From NCBI GenBank assembly GCA_023131975.1, contig JAGLYV010000045.1:1-64000 (forward strand): a stretch of 64,000 nt of DNA. Reading direction: 5' to 3'. Positions within the stretch are counted from its first letter, which is position 1, and each line of letters starts with the position of its first letter. Positions 35,994 through 44,828 of the stretch are shown piece by piece. Both the position numbers and the translations under genes were made by a program. This DNA is from Candidatus Krumholzibacteriia bacterium. GTDB taxonomy: Bacteria > Krumholzibacteriota > Krumholzibacteriia > Krumholzibacteriales > Krumholzibacteriaceae. The notes beneath the pieces were generated by a model that ran no database searches, was not told the DNA's origin, and saw nothing but the letters and a program-made list of their open reading frames with translations.

Positions 35994-37592
35994 ATGTTCA
36001 TCATCCCTGTCGGCACCAAGAGTGCGCTGGCCCTTAAGCCGAAGGTCACGATCTCCCTCATCGTCATCTGTATAGTCGTCCATATGTTGACGAGCATGAC
36101 CGGCGGCGATATCCAATCCGACCTCTTTAAAGTCGAACGGAAGATCTACCATGTACAGGTCCACCTCTTCCTTCTGGAAAACGATGAGTTCTATCTCGAG
36201 AACGGATATATAGATAATCTTCAGGAAATGGCGATGGACGGCATCGCCGGTTCGAGCGACTACGCCGACCTGGAATCCAACATATTCACGGCGATGGGAA
36301 ATTCCTTTTCCTGTTTCAAGGATCTCGAAAGTTTCGGAAATACCCTTTACAAACGCGACGCATCTTTCTACGAAGGCGAACCTTTCAGACAGGAACTGCT
36401 GGCAAAATGGAAAGATATTCAGAAAAAAGAGGAAAGCGTCCTTAACAGGATCCCTTCATTTTCACTGGGACTGGTTCCCAGAAATATGAACAGGTTCTGG
36501 ACCTTCGTCACTCATCTTTTCCTCCATGGTGACATATGGCACCTACTCGGCAACATGCTCTTTCTCTGGGTAGTAGGATGCCTCCTCGAAGACACCTGGG
36601 GCCGCGGCCCGTTTCTCGCCTTTTATCTCTGTGGAGGGATATTCGCCGGCCTGGCTCACTGCCTGCAGGACACTTCCTCGGGGATGCCTCTCATAGGCGC
36701 TTCAGGAGCGATTGCCGCCGCGATGGGCGCTTTTACAGTCCGTCATTTCATGACAAAGATCAGATTCTTCTATTTTTTCCTGCTTCTGTTCCGACCGTTC
36801 TGGGGAACCTTTCACCTCCCCGCGTTTGTCTTTCTTCCCTTCTGGTTCATTCAACAGGTAGCTCTCAAGTCGCTATCCGATTCAGTCGGCGGTTCGAACG
36901 TTGCCTACCTCGCTCATATTATGGGATACCTTGCGGGCATAGTCACGGCACTCATTTTCCGGACAACGGGGTTGGAAGAGAAGGTCATAGACCCGCTGGT
37001 CAAAAAGAAGCGGATCAAGGAGGGAGTACTGAAAGACCCGAGATTCGACGAGGCCTGCGACAGCCTCCGACAGGGGGGCGTGGAACGGGCAAAGATACTC
37101 TTTTCCCAGCTTGTCCGTGAAAATCCCGAGAACTTCGACCTGGCCGGGGACATAGCCATGATCTACAGGGAAGCCGGTATCGAAAATGACTATCTCTCCA
37201 TAAATGAACTCACGATGAAGAACCTGCTGCTCAAAGGCAGAATGGATGAAGCATCCGGACTGGCTCTGGATATGATCCATGTTCAGGCTGATACGGCAAT
37301 AAACCCGCAACTGCTGCACAAGGTAGGAAAACACCTGCAGAACGCTGGCAGGCACGGTGAAGCTCATGACATATACAGGTCGATCATAAAAGCCAACATT
37401 TCTCCCACCATGAGCGCCAAGGCCTCGATCGCCCTGGCGAAACTGCTGAGCTCCGAATTGAACAACGTCTATGATGCCATAGAAACACTCGACTACGCGC
37501 TGACCCTGGAGATCGAACCAGCGCTCAAATCAACGATCCTGGAGATAAAGAGTACGATGGAGAGCCTTGCGGGAAGCCCCTGCAAGACATAA
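35994..37592 (+). CDS. Rhomboid-family intramembrane serine protease with TPR-like C-terminus
   Basis: I choose the ATG at 35994 (AGAGG upstream). A first hydrophobic helix at about residues 15-33 is followed by an unusual soluble insertion of about 125 residues, rich in acidic amino acids, before the rhomboid core. The core has HGDIWHLLGNMLFLWVVG, GASGAIAA with catalytic Ser237, and AYLAHIMGYLAG with catalytic His308. The last about 180 residues are helical, TPR-like repeats (FDEACDSLRQGGVERAKILF; LHKVGKHLQNAGRHGEAHDI). Rhomboids cleave membrane-protein helices. The inserted loop and tail may bring substrates. Substrate unknown. Confidence 0.85.
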   Translation: MFIIPVGTKSALALKPKVTISLIVICIVVHMLTSMTGGDIQSDLFKVERKIYHVQVHLFLLENDEFYLENGYIDNLQEMAMDGIAGSSDYADLESNIFTAMGNSFSCFKDLESFGNTLYKRDASFYEGEPFRQELLAKWKDIQKKEESVLNRIPSFSLGLVPRNMNRFWTFVTHLFLHGDIWHLLGNMLFLWVVGCLLEDTWGRGPFLAFYLCGGIFAGLAHCLQDTSSGMPLIGASGAIAAAMGAFTVRHFMTKIRFFYFFLLLFRPFWGTFHLPAFVFLPFWFIQQVALKSLSDSVGGSNVAYLAHIMGYLAGIVTALIFRTTGLEEKVIDPLVKKKRIKEGVLKDPRFDEACDSLRQGGVERAKILFSQLVRENPENFDLAGDIAMIYREAGIENDYLSINELTMKNLLLKGRMDEASGLALDMIHVQADTAINPQLLHKVGKHLQNAGRHGEAHDIYRSIIKANISPTMSAKASIALAKLLSSELNNVYDAIETLDYALTLEIEPALKSTILEIKSTMESLAGSPCKT

Positions 37593-37664
37593 CAGGCCAT
37601 TCTGACCGGAACGGCTGGTGGAATTTCTCGAACTGGATAGAATTTCTCGAACCTGACAACATAC

Positions 37665-38882
37665 TCACAGTGATCCGACGATATTCATCAGAACCTGTTT
37701 GAAATCTTTCGAACCACCGACAAGACGCGCTCTCAACCGGCCTTCCCTGTCGATAACGATAGTTGTCGGAGTATACATCGTCGTAAGGACATTCCTCGAA
37801 TAGAACCTGGAATCTATCAGCAGAGGGATCGTGACTTTCTTTTCCTTGAGAATCTCCCTGCTGCGTTTCACCATACCTTTGGAATCGATGAGCAGGAGTT
37901 TGAAACCTTTTTCACTTTCGGACCTCTTCAACTCTTCCAGTTGCGGCAACTCCGCAATACAGGGCGGTCAGGTAGGGCTCCATGCGCTTATTATGAGTAT
38001 ATTTTCCCTGTATTCCGACAGTCTGTGGGTCCTCCCGTTCAGATCAGAAAAATCCATATCGGGAAGTACACCCTCGTCGATTATCCTCACAGCCAGGATC
38101 CGGTCATCGAGATCCTTCCTGTCCGGGTAGACAATGCTGTACAGGCTGTCGATATTTACATGCTCGCCCGCTCCCGGCGCTCCGGCAACGAACAGCAGGT
38201 ATGACTCGACTGCCTTCTCCCGCATATCCTTTTCCCAGAGATAGCTGGCCAGTTTATCATTGGCGAAAGGATAATCTCCCGCTTCGGCAAGGACGGCCGC
38301 GCCTTCATCATCTCTATTCCGGTCAAAGAGAAATTCGCCGTAAACCGATCTCGCGTGCTTCAATTTGTAATCGTTGCTGGTCAGTCCCTGCAATTTCTCG
38401 AATAGACTCTCTGTCAGCTGATCGCTGGATTCCTCGCTCATCAGGTAATAACAGAGGTACAGATGCAGACGGTAATCGCTCTCTTCCCCGCCCAGTATCT
38501 GTCCGGCAAGTTTAATCGCGGATTCCCTGTCCTTTTCCCACAGAAAGGCAAATTTCCTGTAAAGAAGGTCACCTCGGATGAAGGGTTCTTTCTCCTTTTC
38601 CATTACCTGGTCGAACCACGTCAGCGCGCTGTCTGAGTCGTTCATATCTACGACCATAGTCTCGAATATCCTTGAATAGGCTATCGACCTTGCGGGGTGT
38701 TCCTGATTGTTGACAGCGAATATCTTCAACCTCTCTACCCTTCTGGACGGAGCTTCGAGAGCAGAAGCAGTCTCAAGTTCCTCAAAGATGTAAAGATCCT
38801 GATTCCCGTCTCTGCCGGAACATCCGGATAAAGCGGCAGACAATAGAAAAATTGCGACTACCATCGGGACAAGCTGTCTCAT
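37665..38882 (-). CDS. Predicted selenoprotein: helical-repeat lipoprotein with UxxC thioredoxin/TlpA-like domain
   Basis: One reading frame of 406 codons is interrupted only by TGA at 37970-37968. Reading it as selenocysteine gives a 405-residue protein. Residues 1-21 are a lipoprotein signal (LSGC, Cys21). About 30-265 is an all-helical, TPR-like region (LTWFDQVMEKEKEPFIRG; YRKFAFLWEKDRESAIKL). About 275-405 is a TlpA/AhpC-type thioredoxin fold: DFSDLNGRTHRLSEYRENIL, IISAWSPT-U305-PPCIAELPQLEEL, YTPTTIVIDREGRL with the cis-Pro loop. The TGA sits exactly at the first Cys of the CPPC active site, and the second Cys (308) is kept. A hairpin follows (see SECIS entry). The start is set by the ATGA overlap with the upstream glycosyltransferase gene and by AGAGGAG. 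It is predicted to be a periplasmic thiol/selenol oxidoreductase. The alternative, a nonsense mutation or sequencing error, would have to fall by chance on this codon. Confidence 0.82.
37941..37957 (-). promoter_or_regulatory. Candidate bacterial SECIS hairpin
   Basis: On the minus strand, 10 nt after the in-frame TGA, UUGCGG-AGUUG-CCGCAA forms a perfect 6-bp stem with a 5-nt loop. The apical loop begins 16 nt after the UGA and has G at its second position. Both features fit the general bacterial SECIS description, in which SelB recognises a short hairpin just 3' of the UGA. The hairpin lies inside the coding sequence, as expected in bacteria. Confidence 0.65.
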
Positions 38883-40033
38883 CGACACTCCTCTTTTTGG
38901 CTTTTTGAAATACGGCTTTTCCTGATAAGGGCGATCATAGCATCGGCACGCGACTGCCAGCTGCATGCCATCGCGAATTCACGCAATTTCGCGGAATCCG
39001 CGCCCTCTTTCAGCGCTTTCCTTATGCCCTCGACAAATTCCTCCCGGCTTTCCGCCAGATATATCATCCCATCCAGTTCATCCATCTCGGGAGCGAATTT
39101 GTATGTGACGATCGGTTTTTCAACAGCGGCGTATTCATATATCTTGTTAGGATCCGCCATACGCATGAGTTCGTTCATCTGCAACGGGATCATACAGATA
39201 TCAAGCGCGTTGATATAGGCACCCAGGCGTTCATATGGTTTCGACCCCAGGTAGAAGATATTTCCCTTTTCGGCTATCATCTTCTCGAGCCTTTCACGCG
39301 ATGGTTCGAAAAGCGGGCCCATCAATATTATCGACGCCTCAGGGAAACCATCCGCGATCATATCGAGAAGTTCCATATCAAACCATGGAGCTATAGCTCC
39401 CGAGTAACCGAGAACAGGCTTATTGAATTTTTTCATCTCTTCAGGGATGCCTTTCTCGATCGCTTCCCTGAAAAGTCCGTAGTCGACACCATTACCTATA
39501 TAGTCCACATCCTTCACTCCCATGGAATGAAGACGTTCTACCAGCCCTCTGCTTACCGCTACCAGAACATCGGATATGGATACCAGCTTCCTGAAATATT
39601 TCCCTGCCCAGCGGGGCGATCCTGGAAATTCAAGAGGATCGTCATTGCAATCGTAGAGGATGAAAGAGCGGTTGAACAGGGGGAGCACCGCCGCGTAGTA
39701 AATGTTAGAGACGAAAAAGACTCTGTCTCTTCCGGAAAACCCCGTAATGGAAAGAATGACCCGGACCCAGAAAAAGAGGATTATGTTCCAGAGGAACCTG
39801 GCGGGAGGAAACGAAAAGAGAGCCTTCAGACATTTTTGGGGAAAATTCTTCAAAGCAGGGACACAGACATAAGTGATATTACCATCCCTGACAGGCCTGA
39901 AATTGTTTTTCTTGCCCTTGACGACGCTGGACAGGAAAAGGATCTCCCAGTCTGACGGAAAACGGCCGATGATCTGCTGCTTTCTCGTCCTCACGTACTG
40001 CCACTGGATCTCAGAAAAACAAACTACTTTCAA
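38879..40033 (-). CDS. Glycosyltransferase family 4-like protein
   Basis: The 384-residue protein has the GT-B C-terminal half: KPVLGYSGAIAPWFDMELL, ASIILMGPL, NIFYLGSKPYERLGAYINALDICMIPLQ, and the E-x7-E-like PNKIYEYAAVEKPIVTY. The N-terminus (EILFLSSVVKGKKN and a hydrophobic ARFLWNIILFFWVRVILSI) suggests membrane association, as in sugar transfer to lipid-linked acceptors. The start is TTG with AAAGG upstream. Third gene of the operon, 20 nt after the DegT-type gene; its stop overlaps the start of the selenoprotein gene. The sugar is unknown. Confidence 0.85.
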   Translation of the reverse strand: MKVVCFSEIQWQYVRTRKQQIIGRFPSDWEILFLSSVVKGKKNNFRPVRDGNITYVCVPALKNFPQKCLKALFSFPPARFLWNIILFFWVRVILSITGFSGRDRVFFVSNIYYAAVLPLFNRSFILYDCNDDPLEFPGSPRWAGKYFRKLVSISDVLVAVSRGLVERLHSMGVKDVDYIGNGVDYGLFREAIEKGIPEEMKKFNKPVLGYSGAIAPWFDMELLDMIADGFPEASIILMGPLFEPSRERLEKMIAEKGNIFYLGSKPYERLGAYINALDICMIPLQMNELMRMADPNKIYEYAAVEKPIVTYKFAPEMDELDGMIYLAESREEFVEGIRKALKEGADSAKLREFAMACSWQSRADAMIALIRKSRISKSQKEECR

Positions 40034-40053
40034 TGGAAGCCTTTTCTCCGTCG

Positions 40054-41187
40054 TTAAGTACCGGCCAGAGGTTCTACTTCTCTGCCCGCATAGAATTCCC
40101 TTATTTTCTCTATAACGAAATCCTGCTGCTCCCCGGACAACTCGGTGTAAACAGGCAGAGCCAGAGTCTGTTCAGAGGCTTTTTCCGCTTCAGGCAGGTC
40201 TCCTTTCGCCCCTCCCAGAAAAGAAAAACACTTCTGCAGATGAAGCGGTACCGGATAGTAGATCTCGCAGCCGATACTTTCCGAAACAAGGAACGATTTG
40301 AGCGAATCTCTATCTCTTGCCCGGATCACATATTGATTGAAGATGCTTATATTACCTTCGGCTGTCACAGGAGTGGAGACTCCCGGCAGACCGGCCAGCC
40401 CTTCGGAATAATAAGCGGCGTTCCGACGCCTTCCCTCACTCCACTCATCAAGATATTTCAGCTTTACTTCGAGGACCGCGGCCTGTATCGCGTCCAGCCG
40501 GCTGTTGACCCCGACCTCGTCATGGTAGTACCGCTCCCGCGCTCCATGTCCACGCAGCAGACGTAGCCGCGAATCGATATCCTCATTCCCGGTCACTACC
40601 ATCCCGCCGTCCCCGAACCCACCGAGATTCTTGGATGGAAAAAATGAAAAACAACCGCAGAGTCCGAAAGCGCCGGCTTTCTTCCCATTGTACGATGCTC
40701 CGATCGACTGACAAGCATCCTCTATGATCGGAATATCGCGCGAATCGGCCATCGCGCAGATACTCTCCATCTCCGCCAACTGACCGAACAGATGCACGAC
40801 AAGGACAGCCTTCGTCCTGGGCGTGAACGCCTCCTCGATCCTGTCCGGTGAGATGTTATATGTGACAGGATCTATATCGACCATGACCGGGGTAGCACCC
40901 AGTCTCGTTATCGAACTGACTGTCGAAAAGAAAGTATAGGGGGTCGTGATCACTTCGTCTCCGGGACCGATATCAAGCGCCATCAGGGCCAGGAGAATAG
41001 CATCTGATCCTGAAGCTACGCCAGAGGCATATTCTACACCGCAATAAGCTGCCACGGATCGTTCAAACTCGGCTACTTTCGGTCCCATGATGAAATACTG
41101 GGATTCCATGACTTCACGGACTGCGCCTTCTATCTCACTTCTGATCTTATCATACTGTGCAACCAGGTCGAGCAGCTTCACTTCCAT
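40054..41187 (-). CDS. DegT/DnrJ/EryC1/StrS-family PLP sugar aminotransferase
   Basis: The 377-residue protein shows the family pattern: YCGVEYASGVASGSDAILLALMA, PGDEVITTPYTFFSTVSSI, IPIIEDACQSIGASYNGKKAG, and the PLP-lysine segment CFSFFPSKNLGGFGDGG. RLDAIQAAVLEVKLKYLDEW is the usual substrate-side motif. Members transfer an amino group to nucleotide-linked keto-sugars to make amino sugars for surface glycans. It lies 9 nt after the first glycosyltransferase gene and ahead of another, so the operon likely builds an amino-sugar-containing glycan. The sugar identity cannot be told. Confidence 0.92.
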   Translation of the reverse strand: MEVKLLDLVAQYDKIRSEIEGAVREVMESQYFIMGPKVAEFERSVAAYCGVEYASGVASGSDAILLALMALDIGPGDEVITTPYTFFSTVSSITRLGATPVMVDIDPVTYNISPDRIEEAFTPRTKAVLVVHLFGQLAEMESICAMADSRDIPIIEDACQSIGASYNGKKAGAFGLCGCFSFFPSKNLGGFGDGGMVVTGNEDIDSRLRLLRGHGARERYYHDEVGVNSRLDAIQAAVLEVKLKYLDEWSEGRRRNAAYYSEGLAGLPGVSTPVTAEGNISIFNQYVIRARDRDSLKSFLVSESIGCEIYYPVPLHLQKCFSFLGGAKGDLPEAEKASEQTLALPVYTELSGEQQDFVIEKIREFYAGREVEPLAGT

Positions 41188-41196
41188 CGATATCCC

Positions 41197-42399
41197 TCAC
41201 TTCTTCCTTTCGGCCAGCCCACGATAAAGCTCCTTGAGCTCATCGCTGGTGCTGTCCCAGTTATATCGGTCGAGGAAGGCCTCGCACCCTCGCTCTCCTG
41301 TCTCTTTCCTGAATTCCTCATCCTCATAAAGTCTCCTCACACTCTCGGCGAATTCCTCGGGACGGTCCCATGTAAAGACCAACCCTCCACCGGAGTCCTC
41401 GATCACCCTCTTCAGAGGGGGACAGTCACTCACGATCACCGGTTTTTTCAGCATCATGTATTGAAATATCTTGTGCGGAATCGTGGTGTCTGTATGCGGA
41501 TTTCTCGCGTGCGGGACAAGGCATACGGAACTGGCATCGATATAGCTCCATATCTTATTGAAGGGCTGCCATCCGGGCATCTCGACCGTATCTCCGCACC
41601 CAAGGCTGGCGGAAAGTCTCTTGAGGTGATCCATGTACGGCTTGTTCCTGTCGCCAACGAGAACAACCCTGAGATCCTTTATCCTGTCTTTCATAAACGG
41701 AACGGCCCTGATGACCGTGTCCAGCCCCCTGTGAGGAGCAAAGCCCCCGATATAGGAGATCATGAAACTTCCTGAATACTTTTTCGTGATAGTAGGATCG
41801 AGGGGAATGTTGATCCTCTCCACATGAGCGGTGTTCGGGACCACATGTATCTTCTCCCCTGGAATTCCCAGGTCCTTGATCCTTTCCTTCGATTCTTCGA
41901 TCACCGCTATGATGGCATCGACTTCTCTCAGTATCTCTCTTTCGTATCGGGCCCAGCGCCTGAACCCGTATATGGTCTTCTTTTTTAACTGGTTCGTGTA
42001 CCAGACCTGCAGGCCTCCGGGATAATTCTCGTGCAGGTCGGCGACTACGGGGATCCCTTCCATTCGACCTACCCTGACCGCTATGCCCACCAGCGGAAGA
42101 TCGTGAATATGAAGCACCTCTATTTTTCGGCTTCTGACAAAATCTATTATAGCCTTTTCCCAGAGCCGATCCCTGTATGTGAAGTTGAAAGTGTACCTGT
42201 GATACTTCTCTCTCCACTTGCCCATCTCGATACCCCGGTACATGTGGATAGGGCCGTTCATGGCCTCCAGCGCCTCTCCCTCCCCACGCTCAAGGAGGAG
42301 ATGGACTTCGTGACCTTCCGCTGCCAGGGTCCCGGCTTCCTTTTCCACACGGATATCAGGAGGAGGTATCCTGCCCTTCAATACCATACCGATACGCAA
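41197..42399 (-). CDS. Glycosyltransferase family 4 protein
   Basis: The 400-residue GT-B enzyme has an N-terminal nucleotide-fold start (IGMVLKGRIPPPDIRVEKEAG), VLHIHDLPLVGIAVRVG, VVADLHENYPGG, and the C-terminal GSFMISYIGGFAPHRGLDTVI. LRVVLVGDR, VEMPGWQPFNKIWSYIDASSV and an H-K-I-F-Q-Y-M-M-L-K-K-P-V segment (nucleotide-sugar site) complete the pattern. It starts with TTG after AAAGGAAA and is the first gene of the four-gene minus-strand operon that ends with the selenoprotein. Confidence 0.88.
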   Translation of the reverse strand: MRIGMVLKGRIPPPDIRVEKEAGTLAAEGHEVHLLLERGEGEALEAMNGPIHMYRGIEMGKWREKYHRYTFNFTYRDRLWEKAIIDFVRSRKIEVLHIHDLPLVGIAVRVGRMEGIPVVADLHENYPGGLQVWYTNQLKKKTIYGFRRWARYEREILREVDAIIAVIEESKERIKDLGIPGEKIHVVPNTAHVERINIPLDPTITKKYSGSFMISYIGGFAPHRGLDTVIRAVPFMKDRIKDLRVVLVGDRNKPYMDHLKRLSASLGCGDTVEMPGWQPFNKIWSYIDASSVCLVPHARNPHTDTTIPHKIFQYMMLKKPVIVSDCPPLKRVIEDSGGGLVFTWDRPEEFAESVRRLYEDEEFRKETGERGCEAFLDRYNWDSTSDELKELYRGLAERKK

Positions 42400-42559
42400 A
42401 AGATTTCCTTTCCGTTACAGCGGAGAAGGCCTTTCAGCCATAGCGACCTGTGAATAATAGCTGTCCATCTGACCGTATTCAATACAAATCATCTATCATA
42501 AGGGGCCTGAAAGATGTATCATGCGTGGAGAAACAATGGATAAACTTTGGAGGACCCTT

Positions 42560-43708
42560 ATGAGCCGGGAACCTGTGGAGATCAAAAAAATAGTATATGG
42601 CGGACTGGGACTGGGCCATTTCGAGGGCAGGACCATTTTTCTCCCGTATACGGCGCCCGGCGACGTGGTCACTTTCGAGATAACAGCAGACAAAAAGAAG
42701 GTCCTGTTCGGCAACCCGGAGGAGATCATCGAACCATCACCACTTCGGATCAAACCGGAGTGCCCGATATTCGGGATCTGTGGCGGGTGCCATATGCTTC
42801 ACCTCTCCTATGAAAACGAGATCGAGGTGAAAAAGAACACCACACTGGAAAGCCTCGAAAGAATCGGCGGAATCAAGACATCGATCGACGAATTCACCTC
42901 CTGCCCCGACCGTTACGGCTACCGCAATCATTCTGTCTTCCATGTTGACCGGGACGGAAATCCGGGTTTTATCCGCCGCGAATCGGACGATATAGTCCCG
43001 TTCCCCGAGGGAGGATGCCTTCTACTACCCGAGGAGATGAGGTCGGCGATAGCCGCCATTCCCGCGAGCAGCCTTGTTCCGGTCAGCGAGGTCAGGGTGA
43101 GGATGGACAGGTATGGCACCGTGCATTTCTGGGGACTGAAGGATCACATAAGTCCACCGGATGTACTGATGGAAGCCGGGGGATATCATTTCCCCATATC
43201 CCCTCATTCATTCTTCCAGGTGAACCGCTTAATGACCGACACTCTTATCGAGAAGACCCTCTCTCTCTCCTCTTCGACTCCCCGCAGGGTTTTGGATCTG
43301 TATTGCGGAGCAGGATTTTTTACTCTCCCCTTTTCGAAGATAGCGGGCGAAGCCATGGGCATCGAAAGCGACCCGAAGGGGCACAAAAGCGCGCTTGCGG
43401 CAAAAAAACTTAACAAAATATCGAATGTGACCTTCAGAAAAGGCAGGGTTGAGAAAGAAATATTCAGGGTCGGGGAAACGGATCTGCTGATTGCCGATCC
43501 ACCCAGGAGTGGCCTCCCCGCGGAAGCGGTCAGAGGCATATTAAAGCTCCGGCCATCTGAGATAATATTGGTATCCTGTGAGCCTCCCACCTTTGCCAGA
43601 GACGCTTCACGCCTGATCGAGTCCGGTTATTCGCTGAGCAGACTCCACCTCGTAGATATGTTTCCCGGAACATACCATGTCGAAATGGCTGGATTGTTTA
43701 AAAGATAA
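42560..43708 (+). CDS. TrmA/RlmD-like RNA uracil-C5 methyltransferase
   Basis: The ATG at 42560 has GGAGG 6 nt before it and gives 382 residues. Residues 1-60 form a TRAM domain (IKKIVYGGLGLGHFEGRTIF). A Fe-S cysteine set follows (CPIFGICGGCHMLHL). The methyltransferase domain has VLDLYCGAGFFTLPF, and the catalytic Cys/base motif is SCEPPTFARD. The family uses SAM to make 5-methyluridine in tRNA or 23S rRNA; the presence of the TRAM domain and cluster points to the RlmC/RlmD type. Divergent from the glycan operon. The RNA target cannot be told from this sequence. Confidence 0.9.
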   Translation: MSREPVEIKKIVYGGLGLGHFEGRTIFLPYTAPGDVVTFEITADKKKVLFGNPEEIIEPSPLRIKPECPIFGICGGCHMLHLSYENEIEVKKNTTLESLERIGGIKTSIDEFTSCPDRYGYRNHSVFHVDRDGNPGFIRRESDDIVPFPEGGCLLLPEEMRSAIAAIPASSLVPVSEVRVRMDRYGTVHFWGLKDHISPPDVLMEAGGYHFPISPHSFFQVNRLMTDTLIEKTLSLSSSTPRRVLDLYCGAGFFTLPFSKIAGEAMGIESDPKGHKSALAAKKLNKISNVTFRKGRVEKEIFRVGETDLLIADPPRSGLPAEAVRGILKLRPSEIILVSCEPPTFARDASRLIESGYSLSRLHLVDMFPGTYHVEMAGLFKR

Positions 43709-43715
43709 GTAAACC

Positions 43716-44804
43716 CTAATCCGCCTCGTCGGTCCACTCGATCTTTACGTTCAACCTGTCGGTGTCATAGTACTTGTCGACATCGACCAGACTCGGGGAG
43801 TTCTTTACCTCCGCGAGCGGGACCTTGACAAGCCGTGAACGCTGGACCGCGACCATATATCCCGTGTCTCCGTTATTCAGCATCTCGACAGCGTTATGTC
43901 CGAAACGCCTGCCGATCTGCCTGTCTTTCTGGGATGGCGGGGTGCCTCTCTGCAGATACGCGAGCGCCGAGTATCTTGTATGCCGGAACCTGTGTTCCAT
44001 AAGACCCTTCAGGTAGTTTCCTACCCCCCCAAGGCTATAGTGTCCGAAGTCGTCGATCTTGGCATCTTTTCTGACTTCTTCTTCACCGGTGATATGGGCT
44101 CCTTCGGCAACCACGATTATCTTGTAGACATGGTCAAAACCAATCTTGGTACTTGTTTCCAGCTGCTCGCGCAAGACATCTGAAAGTTTGTCGATCGTGA
44201 AGGCATGTTCCGGGATCAGGATGACGTCCGCGAAAGCCGCCTCTCCACCCCTCAATGCCAGCCACCCCGCGTGTCGACCCATCACTTCCAGAAAAAAGAT
44301 CGTCTGGTGCGATTCGGCAGATTGAGCGATACGCTCGGCACAGTCGGTGATCACATTGAGAGCTGTATCATACCCCAAAGAGTATTCGGTGCCAGCAAGG
44401 TCCCTGTCGATAGTCTTGGGGATACCTATTATAGGCACTCCACGCTCTGACAGGACAGCCCCGGCACCCAGGGTATCGTCTCCACCTATCGCGATCAGAG
44501 CGTCCAGCTTGAGTTTCTTGATATTCTTCAGGACCATCTCGGTCCTGTCGTTTTCTTCCGAAACGGGATTGGTCCTGCTGCACAGAAGTTTACTGCCGCC
44601 AAGCCTGCTGTACTCACGGATTATCTCCGGACCGAGTTCTACTATGTGATTCTTATTTTCCTTGATACTCAGCGCTTCCCATCCACGCTTGAGGCCGATC
44701 ACCTTGTGCCCATACATCGACGCGCGCTCAACCACTCCGGCGATAGCCGGGTTCAGGCCAGGGGCATCCCCACCACCGGTCAGAACTCCAATTCTCATTC
44801 CCAT
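43716..44804 (-). CDS. 6-phosphofructokinase, PPi-type active site
   Basis: The 362-residue enzyme has the PFK motifs GVLTGGGDAPGLNPAI, IGGDDTLGAG (107-111 is GGDDT) and IPKTIDRDLAGTEYSLGYDTA, plus VMGRHAGWLAL and YLQRGTPPSQKDR. In this superfamily, Asp in the GGDD motif and Lys in PKTID mark enzymes that use pyrophosphate or have relaxed donor use, whereas ATP enzymes have GGDG and PGTID. It catalyses fructose-6-phosphate phosphorylation in glycolysis. The DRD in place of DND is a small variation. It follows a STAS-like gene by 24 nt. Confidence 0.92.
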   Translation of the reverse strand: MGMRIGVLTGGGDAPGLNPAIAGVVERASMYGHKVIGLKRGWEALSIKENKNHIVELGPEIIREYSRLGGSKLLCSRTNPVSEENDRTEMVLKNIKKLKLDALIAIGGDDTLGAGAVLSERGVPIIGIPKTIDRDLAGTEYSLGYDTALNVITDCAERIAQSAESHQTIFFLEVMGRHAGWLALRGGEAAFADVILIPEHAFTIDKLSDVLREQLETSTKIGFDHVYKIIVVAEGAHITGEEEVRKDAKIDDFGHYSLGGVGNYLKGLMEHRFRHTRYSALAYLQRGTPPSQKDRQIGRRFGHNAVEMLNNGDTGYMVAVQRSRLVKVPLAEVKNSPSLVDVDKYYDTDRLNVKIEWTDEAD

Positions 44805-44828
44805 CTTCCTGTCCTTTCACCGCCGGCT

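Noticed and set aside
37665-38966. Gene pair or pseudogene split by a stop codon
   Set aside because: The two parts are in the same frame, the interruption falls exactly on an active-site Cys position and a hairpin follows. Selenocysteine is a better explanation than two genes or decay.
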